Below, one piece after another: positions 27,075 to 36,325 of a stretch of DNA of 64,000 nucleotides. The number at the start of each line of letters is the position of its first letter. Position 1 is the stretch's first letter. This DNA is from Roseburia intestinalis L1-82 (GTDB taxonomy: Bacteria; Bacillota; Clostridia; Lachnospirales; Lachnospiraceae). The stretch lies in the NCBI RefSeq assembly GCF_900537995.1, contig NZ_LR027880.1:3232001-3296000 (forward strand), in the 5' to 3' direction. A model generated the notes under the pieces. That model was not told where the DNA came from. It searched no databases and was given only the letters and a program-made list of their open reading frames with translations. Position numbers and translations under genes: made by a program.

Positions 27075-28355
27075 TTAGTTGGTCACAGAAGTGATACCAT
27101 CAATAATGATATCGAAAGATGGAGCAGATGCCAGCTCAGACTCATGATAGTATCCGTCTGATACATAATCTGCATATTTTGCATAATCGCCACCTTCTGC
27201 GATCAGGTCTTCTAAGGAAGAACCATTTACAGTAAATGCGGATGTATCGAATACATGAAGTGATCCGTCTTTGATTGCATTTTCAACTTCTGTTACTTTT
27301 GCGTCTGTTCCCTCTGCTGCAACTGCCTCGTTGATCGGTGTAATGTCAACTGCACCTTCTGCAAATCCCTGACACCAGTCAGTCTCGATTGCTGTTCCGT
27401 CTAATACACACTGTACTGCATGTGTATAGTAAACACCCCAGTTATTTGTCGGAGAAGTAAGTGCTGCATCCGGAGCAACAGTTGTCATATCAACGTTGTA
27501 GCCGACACATGGAACTTTCTTATCCTCACAGGTACTTGGCGCACCAGTGGTATCTGCATGCTGGCTGATCAGGACACATCCGTCATCGATCAGTTTTGCT
27601 GCTACCTCTGCCTCACCGGACATATCTGCCCAGCTGTTTGTATACTGTACTTCCATAGTTGCGGAAGGACACTGGCTCTTTGCACCTAAATAGAAAGAAG
27701 TAAATCCGGAAATAACCTCGGCATACGGGAATGCACCAACATAACCGATCTTAGCTGTATCCTCTGTGATGGTTCCGTCTGCGATCATCCCGTTTAATTT
27801 CATACCCGCAACAACGCCGGAAACATAACGTGCTTCGTAGATAGAATCAAAATAGTTGTGCATATTGGAAAGTCCGGAAGATGCTGCCTGATATCCGGTT
27901 GCATGGCAGAACTGAACCTCCGGGTACTCTGCTGCTGCCTGAAGCAGGTAGCTCTCATGTCCAAAGCTTGTACCGAAAATAATGTTACATCCCTGATCTG
28001 CTAAATCAACTGCTGCATCATAAGCAGATTCATCTTCCGGGATCAGAGTTTTCTCTACGACCTGATCCTCAGATAATCCGAGATTGCTCATCATCTGATC
28101 GATACCAGCCATATGTGCTGCTGTATATCCCTCGTTCTCATCACCAATGTAGATCACACCTACCTTGATATCCGATGCTGATTTTGCTTCGCCGGCTGCT
28201 GCACTGCTCTCTGTCGCAGCTACAGTATTGTCTGCAGCACTGTTATCTGCTGCATTGCCTGCTGATGCATTGTCTGCAGCTCCATTTGAACCACATCCTG
28301 CCAGCATGGAAACGGTAAGTCCCATTGTCAATAATACGCTTAATGCTTTCTTCAT
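27075..28355 (-). CDS. nupN: BMP-family nucleoside-binding lipoprotein
   Basis: Extracytoplasmic substrate-binding protein of the basic-membrane-protein (BmpA/Med) family, about 426 residues. A lipoprotein signal with lipobox MLAGCG lies near residues 17-22 counted from MKKALS. An Ala/Ser/Asn/Asp-rich linker (about 25-60) and a two-lobed domain beginning KVGVIYIGDENEGYTAAH follow. The start is ATG near 28355 with AGGAGG upstream; an earlier in-frame ATG at 28409 would place extra residues before the signal peptide. It captures nucleosides for the NupOPQ complex. Confidence 0.9.
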   Translation of the reverse strand: MKKALSVLLTMGLTVSMLAGCGSNGAADNASAGNAADNSAADNTVAATESSAAAGEAKSASDIKVGVIYIGDENEGYTAAHMAGIDQMMSNLGLSEDQVVEKTLIPEDESAYDAAVDLADQGCNIIFGTSFGHESYLLQAAAEYPEVQFCHATGYQAASSGLSNMHNYFDSIYEARYVSGVVAGMKLNGMIADGTITEDTAKIGYVGAFPYAEVISGFTSFYLGAKSQCPSATMEVQYTNSWADMSGEAEVAAKLIDDGCVLISQHADTTGAPSTCEDKKVPCVGYNVDMTTVAPDAALTSPTNNWGVYYTHAVQCVLDGTAIETDWCQGFAEGAVDITPINEAVAAEGTDAKVTEVENAIKDGSLHVFDTSAFTVNGSSLEDLIAEGGDYAKYADYVSDGYYHESELASAPSFDIIIDGITSVTN

Positions 28356-28399
28356 TTTTTCATCCTCCTGTATCACTACTTGATAGAAATACATGAGTA

Positions 28400-28428
28400 A
28401 ATTTAGCATAGAGAAATTTTTCCGTCAA
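28400..28428 (-). promoter_or_regulatory. Predicted promoter of the nucleoside-transport operon
   Basis: Minus-strand TTGACG (28423-28428), 17-base spacer, TAAATT (28400-28405), about 45 bases before the lipoprotein start. The upstream region 28430-28562 is AT-rich; I saw no purine riboswitch core in it. Confidence 0.55.
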
Positions 28429-28562
28429 TGCAATTTTCGCCGTATTTCACCCAAAATCCAATTTTTAGCGAAAAATTTTTTCATTTATAAGCGGAGGTTA
28501 TTTTTATCATTCCAGGAACTTATGGAATTTTCTATTTTCTGCCATTTATGTTTTCAAATGCC

Positions 28563-29669
28563 TTAACGAAAGATTTTTATAATTCCTCTGTCATTCAACT
28601 GTTTTAGAAATGAAACCAGAAGCGGCACCACAAACAGGCCGATAATTCCAAAAAATTTTAAGCCAATCAGCATACATGGCAGCATAATCACCGGTGATAA
28701 CCCCATCTGCTTTCCAACCAGTTTTGGCTCGATCAGATTCCGCACGACCGTAATCACAAGGTAAAGTCCAAACACGCCAACTCCGGTAGAAATCCTTCCA
28801 GATGCAAAAGCAAGAACTGCCCACGGGATCAAAACCGTTCCCGTCCCAAGAACCGGAAGGATATCAAGTACCGCAATGATAAACGCGATGGCAAATGCAT
28901 TTTTGATGCCAAGCAGAAACAAGCCTGCCGTAAGTTCCGCAAATGTCATACCAAAAATCAGACAGTACGAAAGAATGCATTTTCCCATTGTCCCTGTTAC
29001 ATAATTTTTTCCATCCCGGAACGCCCGCTGGTATTCCGCCGGGATCTGCCGCTTTAAAAATGCTTTGATCTCCGGAAATTCCAGTTCCATAAATACGGTC
29101 GCGATCACCGCAATCAGAAGTTTCATAAAAAATCCCGGGATTCCTGCCGCCATCCCGGACACCCCGTCGATGACACCATCCGAGATCCCCGACATCAGTT
29201 TTCCTGCATTTTTCAGTGTCTGTGCGGACTCTTCCCCAACTCCATGTAAACCGGATGTTTTTCCTGTCAGTTCTGTCGGATAAAATACAGAAACAAAGCG
29301 GTCTAACCACTGGTAAAAGCGCTGCATGACCGGGACGATCGTATCTGAAAAAAATACGGATAGTTCCCTTGCCGTATCGTAAATCAGACGCACCAGATAA
29401 CTGCCCGCAAAATAAAGGAATACCGCTAAAATAATATAAAAGAAAAGAACGACCGCGACCGCCACGATCCCTCTTTGAATATGCATCCGCTCCGCAATAA
29501 ACTGTACCGCTCCCGACAGCAGTACCGCCACCGCAAACGCCGCAAGAAACGGAAACAGCACAGAACCTGCCGCCTTAAGCACTACCCACAAAATCACAAG
29601 CCACACCACCCAGAATGCAAATCCGGTCAGAAAATCCTTTTGCCGCCTCAATCGTTCTTCTCTGTTCAT
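28563..29669 (-). CDS. ytvI: YtvI-like AI-2E-family membrane protein
   Basis: 368 residues with about seven hydrophobic segments in the AI-2E/UPF0118 arrangement: two N-terminal helices (about 15-55), another at 65-95, an amphipathic middle region, then clusters at 190-215 and 225-350. B. subtilis YtvI, annotated as a sporulation integral membrane protein, has the same size and pattern, including the late motif DILPVLGTG. Transport substrate unknown. An isolated gene with gaps of 150-240 bases on both sides. Confidence 0.8.
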   Translation of the reverse strand: MNREERLRRQKDFLTGFAFWVVWLVILWVVLKAAGSVLFPFLAAFAVAVLLSGAVQFIAERMHIQRGIVAVAVVLFFYIILAVFLYFAGSYLVRLIYDTARELSVFFSDTIVPVMQRFYQWLDRFVSVFYPTELTGKTSGLHGVGEESAQTLKNAGKLMSGISDGVIDGVSGMAAGIPGFFMKLLIAVIATVFMELEFPEIKAFLKRQIPAEYQRAFRDGKNYVTGTMGKCILSYCLIFGMTFAELTAGLFLLGIKNAFAIAFIIAVLDILPVLGTGTVLIPWAVLAFASGRISTGVGVFGLYLVITVVRNLIEPKLVGKQMGLSPVIMLPCMLIGLKFFGIIGLFVVPLLVSFLKQLNDRGIIKIFR

Positions 29670-29830
29670 CGCCCACCATTTTTCCTTTTACTGTATCTTT
29701 TTTCATCCACTATTATTATCTATATCCGCTTTGGGCAATCTCATTCTTATTTATGAAATATTTTTATTTCCTTCAAGGATTCGGATGTCGAAAGGTGGCT
29801 TCCGGTTTTTTGATTGGTAAATTGCACAAA

Positions 29831-29873
29831 TAAAAAACACCCACAGCATATCATCTCTGGCATACTGCGGGTA
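29831..29873 (-). terminator. Terminator after the lactonase gene
   Basis: Minus-strand ACCCGCAGTAT and ATGCTGTGGGT pair with two G-U wobbles and are followed by GTTTTTTATT, about 35 bases after the lactonase stop. It ends the long minus-strand housekeeping run. Confidence 0.75.
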
Positions 29874-29906
29874 TTTTACCGTGACATAAGATGCACGGAA
29901 TCCCTC

Positions 29907-30965
29907 TTATTCTTCTAATTTTAAGATATAAATACAGTTTGGCTTATCAACCTTGACCGGCGCACCGTTCTGCAGAGAGAAACCTTTCTCATAATTGATC
30001 GTATAAGATACGATATCATTGGATGTATTATTTACAGTAAGATAATGTTTCTCATCCGGATAAATTGCAAGCATTTTCGGATAATCACTGTCTACTTTAG
30101 TGCGGAATGCCTGTGTCAGCATACCTGTTGCAGGATCGATCTCATATGCAACCACTGTGTTCACACCGGCATTGGAAACAAAGAGATATTTTCCGCTCTT
30201 AGTGATCTCCATACCGGATGCGGCACAGATATCTTCCTCTTTCTTTCCCTGTGTTGTGATCGTCTGGATCTTATCAAACTGTGGCTGTTCATTTTCAACG
30301 GAGTATTTGTACACTTCGATCTCATGTGTCAACTCATACAGGATATAAGCATATTTTCCATCTCTGGAAAAACGGATCATTCTCGGCGCAGACTCAAGCG
30401 GTCCACGAATGATATCCACCAGTTTTAATTTACCATAAGTATAATCCACACGATAGATCTTAACCTGATCTAATCCGTTATCAACTGCACACAAAAACTT
30501 CTGATCCGGTGTCAGTTTTACACAGTCAACATGTGGTGTGTTGGTACGTCTGTCGCTTCCGCGCGCCATACCTATATGGAAAATACCATCTGCGATAGCT
30601 CCGATGCTTCCATCTTTTTCAAGATGCATCATCGTCACACGTCCGTCATGATGTCCACCAACGAAAAGATAACGATTCTCATCATCCACTTCCACATAGC
30701 ATCCTCTCATGCCGCCAATCCACTGTTTATTCACAGCCTCAAGATCTCCATCCGGAAGAACCTTAAATGCTTCCACACCTTCATCAGCAATCGAATAAAG
30801 GAACTTTCTATCCTTTGAAACAACAAGATCTGACGGGTTATTGATTGGTACTACTTTACGTTCTTTCATACTGCCATTTGCCACATCCACATCATAAATA
30901 TGGATTCCGACACTGTTTTCATGAGTATATGTACCTACATAAGCCACATATTTTTCCTTTTTCAT
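29907..30965 (-). CDS. pgl: Lactonase-family beta-propeller protein (6-phosphogluconolactonase type)
   Basis: 352 residues forming a seven-bladed propeller of the YkgB/Pgl type. Repeats of the pattern SKDRKFLYSI, DQKFLCAVDNG, DGKYAYILYEL, SGKYLFVSNAG and DEKHYLTVNN are spaced about 50 residues apart. E. coli and Bacillus members hydrolyse 6-phosphogluconolactone. Whether this organism uses the oxidative pentose phosphate path is not shown here, so the substrate is inferred from family only. An AGGAGG site precedes the ATG. It lies 42 bases after the U32 gene and may be co-transcribed. Confidence 0.82.
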   Translation of the reverse strand: MKKEKYVAYVGTYTHENSVGIHIYDVDVANGSMKERKVVPINNPSDLVVSKDRKFLYSIADEGVEAFKVLPDGDLEAVNKQWIGGMRGCYVEVDDENRYLFVGGHHDGRVTMMHLEKDGSIGAIADGIFHIGMARGSDRRTNTPHVDCVKLTPDQKFLCAVDNGLDQVKIYRVDYTYGKLKLVDIIRGPLESAPRMIRFSRDGKYAYILYELTHEIEVYKYSVENEQPQFDKIQTITTQGKKEEDICAASGMEITKSGKYLFVSNAGVNTVVAYEIDPATGMLTQAFRTKVDSDYPKMLAIYPDEKHYLTVNNTSNDIVSYTINYEKGFSLQNGAPVKVDKPNCIYILKLEE

Positions 30966-31007
30966 ACTTTTATCCTCCTTATTTTTCGGGGCAGAGTATT
31001 TTCCTCC

Positions 31008-32243
31008 CTACTCTTTTCTTCGTAAAATATCATACTTCTCAAGTGGATGCCCCAGATCAATATATAAAACCTGTTTTGGATGCGGTGCTGATTCCATATC
31101 TGCTCCATCCTCATCCACAATCCGTTTCACAGTCACCGTCAGATTTTCTCCATCCGGCTTCATAATCTCAATCTCTTCACCAACCGAAAACTTATTGCGC
31201 TGTTCGATCCGGTAAAGTCCTTCTTCATTCTGCTCTCCAACAATTCCCAAATATGTGTACTCTTTTAAATAGGTGTTATTGTCGTAAATCTGTGCTTCAT
31301 CTGAAGGCTTTCCAAAGAAAAATCCGGTTGTAAACTGGCGGTAGGTACAGTTGGATATCTGATCTAAATACCATGGCAGATTCTTTTTGTAAAGCTCCGG
31401 TGACACTTTGTAGTCATCGATCGCCTTGCGGTAAGTTCTTGCCACAGTCGCAACATATAGTGCTGTTTTCATTCTACCCTCTATTTTAAAACTGTCAATA
31501 CCTGATTCCATTAATTCCGGTATGTGTTCGATCATACAAAGATCTTTGGAGTTAAAAATATAAGTTCCACGCTCATTCTCATAAACTGGCATATACTCGT
31601 TTGGTCTCGTTTCCTCCACGATGGAATATTTCCAGCGGCACGGATGTGTACATGCTCCCTGATTCGCATCACGTCCGGTAAAATAGTTAGATAACAGGCA
31701 TCTTCCGGAATAAGAAATGCACATTGCACCGTGAATAAACGTCTCTATCTCAAGGTCATCCGGTATATTTGCACGAAGTTCTTTAATTTCATTTAAAGAA
31801 AGTTCACGGGCCGATACCACACGCTTTGCACCGAGTCCATACCAGAAACGGTATGTTTCGTAGTTGGTATTATTCGCCTGTGTACTGATATGGCGCTCAA
31901 TATCCGGGCAGACTTCCTTTGCAATCATAAACACACCAGGATCTGCGATGATAAGTGCATCCGGTTTTTCTTCTTTTGCAAAGGAATCCAGCTCTTTGAA
32001 ATATTCCCTTACACCCTCTAAATCGTCATTGTGGGCAAGGATATTTGCCGTCACATATACTTTTACCTCATGATCATGTGCAAAACGGATTCCTTCTCTC
32101 ATTTCCTCCATGGAAAAATTCTTGGCTTTTGCACGAAGTCCAAATGCCTCGCCACCAATGTACACGGCATCTGCACCATAGATCACTGCAATTTTTAGCA
32201 CCTCAAGGCTGCTTGCCGGTATCAAAAGTTCCGGTCTTCTCAT
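31008..32243 (-). CDS. Peptidase U32-family protein, tRNA U34 hydroxylation type (TrhP-like)
   Basis: 411 residues. The TIM-barrel-like N-terminus begins RRPELLIPASSLEVLKIAV and GADAVYIGGEAFGLRA. The U32 signature ETFIHGAMCISYSGRC (about 168) is followed by a Cys-rich GACTHPCRWKY. Together these give the cysteines that in family members coordinate an iron-sulfur cluster. B. subtilis relatives YrrN/YrrO (TrhP1/P2) and E. coli TrhP make 5-hydroxyuridine at tRNA position 34. The neighbour trmR methylates that product, which supports this role over protease activity. Confidence 0.85.
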   Translation of the reverse strand: MRRPELLIPASSLEVLKIAVIYGADAVYIGGEAFGLRAKAKNFSMEEMREGIRFAHDHEVKVYVTANILAHNDDLEGVREYFKELDSFAKEEKPDALIIADPGVFMIAKEVCPDIERHISTQANNTNYETYRFWYGLGAKRVVSARELSLNEIKELRANIPDDLEIETFIHGAMCISYSGRCLLSNYFTGRDANQGACTHPCRWKYSIVEETRPNEYMPVYENERGTYIFNSKDLCMIEHIPELMESGIDSFKIEGRMKTALYVATVARTYRKAIDDYKVSPELYKKNLPWYLDQISNCTYRQFTTGFFFGKPSDEAQIYDNNTYLKEYTYLGIVGEQNEEGLYRIEQRNKFSVGEEIEIMKPDGENLTVTVKRIVDEDGADMESAPHPKQVLYIDLGHPLEKYDILRRKE

Positions 32244-32284
32244 AACTTATCTATCCTTTCGTATCTTTCTCAGATACGCCCTTT

Positions 32285-32929
32285 CTATTTCTTCCATGTG
32301 CTGACCGTAACTCCGTCACCAATCGGCAAAACTGCCGTAACAAGGTGCTCGTCATGTGTCAGTTCATACAGATATTCGCGCATTCTCTTATGAATCGTGC
32401 GGTTTCTCCTCGTAACTGCAAAACGGGACTCTATGATATCTCCATCCTGCAGCACATTATCAGAAACCAGTGTTCCTTCCGGTCCAAGCAGCCGTAATAT
32501 ATCCGGCATGAAATGAATATACTGTCCTTTTGCGGCATCCATAAAAATAAAATCATAGGTTTCCGTCAATGTCGGAAGAATCTGCGCCGCATCTCCTTCT
32601 AACAGCATAATCTGTTTTTCTTTCCCTGCACGGATAAAATTCTCTTTTGCAATTGGAATTCTCTTTTCATAATTCTCAATCGTTGTAATCTCACACGGCA
32701 CCGGATCATATTCCGCCATCAAAATGGCAGAAAATCCGACTGCGGTCCCCACTTCAAGGATCCGCATCGGACGTTTCATTGCAAGAAGCAGCTTCAAAAA
32801 CTGCTGCATCTCTTTCCTTATGATCGGCACATAACTATCTAGTGCTTCCTGTTCTATCTGATCTAAAATACTGGTATTCCCCGTATCAAGCGAATTGATA
32901 TAGGTGACCAGACGTTCATCTACTATCAC
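32285..32929 (-). CDS. trmR: tRNA 5-hydroxyuridine methyltransferase-type O-methyltransferase (TrmR/YrrM)
   Basis: 214-residue SAM-dependent O-methyltransferase. Motif I reads MRILEVGTAVGFSAILMAE (about 54-72). TIENYEKR binds the ribose and FIFMDAAKGQY carries the metal-binding Asp, with VSDNVLQDG later. It matches Bacillus YrrM/TrmR, which converts ho5U34 to mo5U34 in tRNA. The start looks like GTG overlapping the upstream stop as GTGA. Directly followed by the U32 gene that would supply its substrate. Confidence 0.85.
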   Translation of the reverse strand: MIVDERLVTYINSLDTGNTSILDQIEQEALDSYVPIIRKEMQQFLKLLLAMKRPMRILEVGTAVGFSAILMAEYDPVPCEITTIENYEKRIPIAKENFIRAGKEKQIMLLEGDAAQILPTLTETYDFIFMDAAKGQYIHFMPDILRLLGPEGTLVSDNVLQDGDIIESRFAVTRRNRTIHKRMREYLYELTHDEHLVTAVLPIGDGVTVSTWKK

Positions 32930-33438
32930 TCGACTGCTCCTGCCTGTTCATTTTCATCTGTGTTCTGACCTTCTTCTCCGGCATCATCCGCCCCGGTATC
33001 ATCCGAAGATGTTCCGTCCGATGAATCCAGATCTGTTCTTTGTTCTGTGCTCTCTGTGCTTTCCGTACTCTCCTCAGATTCTGCCGCCATAACCACCATC
33101 ATATCTTTCGCTGTCATGGATGTATTTAACGTGTAGGTTCCTGTTTTTAACTTTCCATGATACGCTGACATACGAAGCTGTACATAAAACAGATTCGCAT
33201 CGCGGATCAGCCCCTCTTTCTTTAACAGCTTACCAATCTGATATTCTGACAGATCCCCCGTCACATCTACGGTCACATCGGTTCCAGGTTTTTCTTCCAC
33301 CGGTCCTTCGGTAAACACCCGATAGCCGAAATCATAGCAAAAACTGCCCAGCTTTATCAAACCGATCACAACAAGTAACATGACCAGAATCGAAAAACTG
33401 ATGCTGACAAATTTTAATACCAGTTTATTCAGCTTCAT
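32926..33438 (-). CDS. Short MltG/YceG-like protein lacking the catalytic domain
   Basis: 170 residues: one N-terminal membrane segment (about 10-32), then a domain resembling the LysM-like N-terminal module of MltG (TVDVTGDLSEYQIGKLLKKEG, LKTGTYTLNTSMTAKDMM). The C-terminal tail (about 120-170) is strongly acidic and Ser/Thr/Asp/Glu-rich. MltG is normally about 340 residues with a catalytic Glu in the C-terminal transglycosylase domain; that part is absent. The position between ylbF and trmR is where Firmicutes carry mltG. Not a sequencing truncation on its face, since the frame is intact with a good GGAGG site. Confidence 0.75.
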   Translation of the reverse strand: MKLNKLVLKFVSISFSILVMLLVVIGLIKLGSFCYDFGYRVFTEGPVEEKPGTDVTVDVTGDLSEYQIGKLLKKEGLIRDANLFYVQLRMSAYHGKLKTGTYTLNTSMTAKDMMVVMAAESEESTESTESTEQRTDLDSSDGTSSDDTGADDAGEEGQNTDENEQAGAVE

Positions 33439-33453
33439 ATGAAATCCTCCAGA

Positions 33454-33795
33454 CTATTCCTCAAATCCAACTTCAAAATCCAGTTCTTCGATCAGCGTCC
33501 AGTTGACCTTCTGCACCACACGGCAAAAAGCATTTTCTGCTGCAAGATATTCTGCGACAAGTGGATTTTTCCGAAACTCACGGTATTCCTGTTCCATCTT
33601 ATCCGTCGCATCATAAAGATCCACATTTCCATCACTGTTCTGTAACAGATAATTTTTGTGGCGAAATGCGTGGATCTGCTGCTCTAACTGCGGCTGATTG
33701 TGCACTCTGTTTTTGATATCCTGATATCTGATATATTCCTCGCTGAATTTGATTGCATCCACCAGTTCCTGCATGGCTTCATCCATTCTGCTCAT
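33454..33795 (-). CDS. YlbF-family regulator
   Basis: 113 residues, all helical, of the YlbF/YmcA (Com_YlbF) family: DEAMQELVDAIKFSEEYIRY at the start, PQLEQQIHAFRHKNYLLQN in the middle and PLVAEYLAAENAFCRVVQK near the end. In B. subtilis YlbF, YmcA and YaaT form a complex that tunes RNase Y cleavage. Here the gene lies directly after rnj, consistent with an RNA-processing link. No cysteine cluster for the iron-sulfur site of the Bacillus complex is seen in this chain. Confidence 0.85.
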   Translation of the reverse strand: MSRMDEAMQELVDAIKFSEEYIRYQDIKNRVHNQPQLEQQIHAFRHKNYLLQNSDGNVDLYDATDKMEQEYREFRKNPLVAEYLAAENAFCRVVQKVNWTLIEELDFEVGFEE

Positions 33796-33811
33796 GATAC
33801 ATCTGTCCTTC

Positions 33812-35581
33812 CTACACTTCCATAATGATCGGCATGATCATCGGTCTGCGCTTTGTCTCTTTCCACACGAAATCACCTAAAGAATCCTTGATCTCATTTT
33901 TGATCTTGCCCCAGTCGGTGATTCCTTTATCCATACAATACTGCATCTTATCTTCAAGCAGATGCTTTGCATCCTCCATCAGACTCTCTGCACCTCTGAC
34001 ATAGACAAATCCACGGGATACGATATCCGGACCCGCAAGCACCTGTCCGGAACCGCTCTCTAATGTCAGAACGACAATGATGATTCCATCTTCCGCAAGA
34101 TGCTGTCTGTCGCGGAGTACGATGTTGCCGACATCACCGACACCGAGTCCGTCGACCATGATATCACCTACATGGACTCTTCCTGTCACTTCTGCTTTTT
34201 CGTCATCTAATTCAAGCACATCACCAGAGGTCAGGATAAAGATATTGTCCTTGTTGATGCCAAGTTCTTCTGCCACTCTCGCCTGTGCCAAAAGATGACG
34301 GTACTCTCCATGTACCGGAACGGCATACTTCGGTTTTACCAGGGAGTAGATCAGTTTGATCTCTTCCTGACAGGCATGACCGGATACATGTACGTCCTGG
34401 AAAATAACGTTTGCACCCTTCATGGAAAGCTCATTGATAATACCGGAAACTGCCTTTTCATTTCCCGGGATCGGGTTGGAACTGAGCACGATCGTATCGT
34501 TAGGTTTGATCGTAACTTTTTTATGCATGCCACATGCCATACGGGACAATGCCGCCATGGACTCTCCCTGGCTTCCGGTCGTGATCATAACCGTTTTCTC
34601 ATCCGGATAATTTTTCAGTTCTTCAATATCGATCAGCGTATTGTCCGGAATATTAATGTAGCCAAGCTCCGACGCAATGCCGATGATATTCACCATACTG
34701 CGTCCTTCCACGACAACTTTCCTGCCGTATTTATAAGCTGTATTAATGATCTGCTGCACACGGTCTACGTTAGACGCAAATGTTGCAATGATGATCCTCG
34801 TATTCTTGTGATCTGCAAAGATCTCATCAAAGGTCTTGCCGACTGTCTTTTCTGACATGGTAAATCCCTTGCGCTCTGCGTTGGTACTGTCACATAACAG
34901 TGCAAGTACACCTTTTTTACCGATCTCACCAAAACGCTGTAAATCGATGGCATCTCCAAATACCGGTGTGTAATCCACCTTGAAGTCACCTGTGTGCACA
35001 ACGATACCTGCCGGTGAATAAATGGCAAGCGCTGCTGCATCCTGAATACTGTGGTTCGTACGGATGAACTCCACGCGGAAACAGCCTAAATTGATATGCT
35101 GTCCGTATTTTACCACCTTGCGTTTCACTTTTGTCAGCATATTATGTTCTTTTAACTTATGTTCAATGATACCGATGGTAAGCTTTGTCGCATAAATCGG
35201 AACATTGATGTCCCTTAAGACATACGGAATCGCTCCGATATGATCCTCATGTCCGTGTGTAATGAAAAATCCCTTGACTTTATCAATATTATCTTTCAGA
35301 TAAGTCACATCCGGAATGACAAGATCGATTCCATACATGTCATCTTCCGGGAAAGACAGACCACAATCCACAACAATAATGCTGTCCTCGTACTCAAAAG
35401 CTGTAATGTTCATTCCGATCTGCTCTAAGCCGCCAAGCGGAATGATCTTAAGTTTTGAAGTTTTTTCTTTTTTGTTCTCTTTTACACTGGTTCTCTTTTT
35501 TCGTTCCGGTCTCTCTGCTTTTTTTGAATCATTCTGGCTGATTCCTGCCTCCTTATTCTCTTTCATATTCAATGTCCGCAT
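33812..35581 (-). CDS. rnj: Ribonuclease J
   Basis: Metallo-beta-lactamase/beta-CASP ribonuclease with 5'-3' exo- and endonuclease activity in mRNA decay and rRNA maturation. After a Lys-rich N-terminal extension of about 40 residues come LKIIPLGGLEQIGMN and the metal-binding motif THGHEDHIGAIPYV. HTGDFKVDYTP, GRSMVNI and HVSGHACQEEI complete the beta-CASP set. 589 residues. The start is uncertain: the ATG at 35581 lies too close to its purine-rich site, and the ATG at 35566 is a realistic alternative. The start overlaps the DUF1292 gene. Confidence 0.93.
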   Translation of the reverse strand: MRTLNMKENKEAGISQNDSKKAERPERKKRTSVKENKKEKTSKLKIIPLGGLEQIGMNITAFEYEDSIIVVDCGLSFPEDDMYGIDLVIPDVTYLKDNIDKVKGFFITHGHEDHIGAIPYVLRDINVPIYATKLTIGIIEHKLKEHNMLTKVKRKVVKYGQHINLGCFRVEFIRTNHSIQDAAALAIYSPAGIVVHTGDFKVDYTPVFGDAIDLQRFGEIGKKGVLALLCDSTNAERKGFTMSEKTVGKTFDEIFADHKNTRIIIATFASNVDRVQQIINTAYKYGRKVVVEGRSMVNIIGIASELGYINIPDNTLIDIEELKNYPDEKTVMITTGSQGESMAALSRMACGMHKKVTIKPNDTIVLSSNPIPGNEKAVSGIINELSMKGANVIFQDVHVSGHACQEEIKLIYSLVKPKYAVPVHGEYRHLLAQARVAEELGINKDNIFILTSGDVLELDDEKAEVTGRVHVGDIMVDGLGVGDVGNIVLRDRQHLAEDGIIIVVLTLESGSGQVLAGPDIVSRGFVYVRGAESLMEDAKHLLEDKMQYCMDKGITDWGKIKNEIKDSLGDFVWKETKRRPMIMPIIMEV

Positions 35582-35819
35582 CCTCTATCAATTCTGAAAA
35601 TATTTTACCTACTGCCGCAAGTTCCGTGTCGTCGTCTACCATCTCGCACACAACGTCATCGTCCTCTGTGGCGACCTCCTTCAAAATGTACGCATCACAG
35701 TCGCCATCTTCCTCTTCCGTGACAAAAAAATAACGCGTACCGTTTACCTGTGTCTCCTCCACAACAAAAAAATCAATACTCTCTTTTGTCTGTGGGTCCA
35801 CAAATGTTACTTTTTCCAT
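35553..35819 (-). CDS. DUF1292 family protein (YrzB-like)
   Basis: 88 residues from MEKVTF (ATG 35819, GGAGG 6-7 bases upstream). The pattern VTFVDPQTKESIDFFVVEET, YFFVTEEEDGDCDAYILKE and the acidic C-terminus identify DUF1292. Function unknown. It is regularly found between ruvX and a fur or rnj gene in Clostridia, as here. Its 3' end overlaps the start of rnj by about 29 bases. Confidence 0.85.
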   Translation of the reverse strand: MEKVTFVDPQTKESIDFFVVEETQVNGTRYFFVTEEEDGDCDAYILKEVATEDDDVVCEMVDDDTELAAVGKIFSELIEDADIEYERE

Positions 35820-35883
35820 GTGCATCCTCCATGCATAACACAAAAACCGCATTCGAAAACCTGCGGCTTTTGTCAGAACCTGT

Positions 35884-36318
35884 TTACTTCTCTACGTGCA
35901 TACTCCGATAATCCAGATATCCCTGCAAAATAAAGACTGCAGCAATCTCATCGACATATTTTTTGCGGTCTTCCCTGCGGATACCGGACTCCATCATGTG
36001 TTTATCTGCGGAAACGGTCGTCAGTCTCTCATCCCACAAAATAACTTCTAACCCTGTCCGTCTCTCTAACATCTCCTGAAACTCTTTTGTCTTTTCGCAA
36101 CGCTCTCCCTCTGTGTTATTCATATTTTTCGGATAACCCAGAACAATACACTCCACCTGATATTCTGCGATAATCGCTTCGATCCTCGCCAAAGTCTGGC
36201 GCAGTTTATTAGGGGACTGGCGTCTTATGATCTCCAGTCCCTGCGCAGTTAATAAAAGCTCATCGCTGACTGCCACACCGACAGTCTTTGAGCCAAAATC
36301 CAAACCTAAAATCCGCAT
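35884..36318 (-). CDS. ruvX: Putative pre-16S rRNA nuclease / Holliday-junction resolvase-like (RuvX, YqgF)
   Basis: 144-residue RNase H-fold protein: [19 protein letters not shown] holds the first Asp, [15 protein letters not shown] the middle strand and [11 protein letters not shown] the conserved [20 protein letters not shown] lies between. YqgF processes pre-16S rRNA 5' ends in E. coli. The gene follows ireB by 7 bases and is in the standard ireB-ruvX-DUF1292 order. Confidence 0.93.
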   Translation of the reverse strand: MRILGLDFGSKTVGVAVSDELLLTAQGLEIIRRQSPNKLRQTLARIEAIIAEYQVECIVLGYPKNMNNTEGERCEKTKEFQEMLERRTGLEVILWDERLTTVSADKHMMESGIRREDRKKYVDEIAAVFILQGYLDYRSMHVEK

Positions 36319-36325
36319 AAACTTC

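Noticed and set aside
28430..28562. Purine riboswitch upstream of the nucleoside transporter
   Set aside because: The conserved loop and junction bases of the purine aptamer are not present, and the region lies upstream of the predicted promoter.
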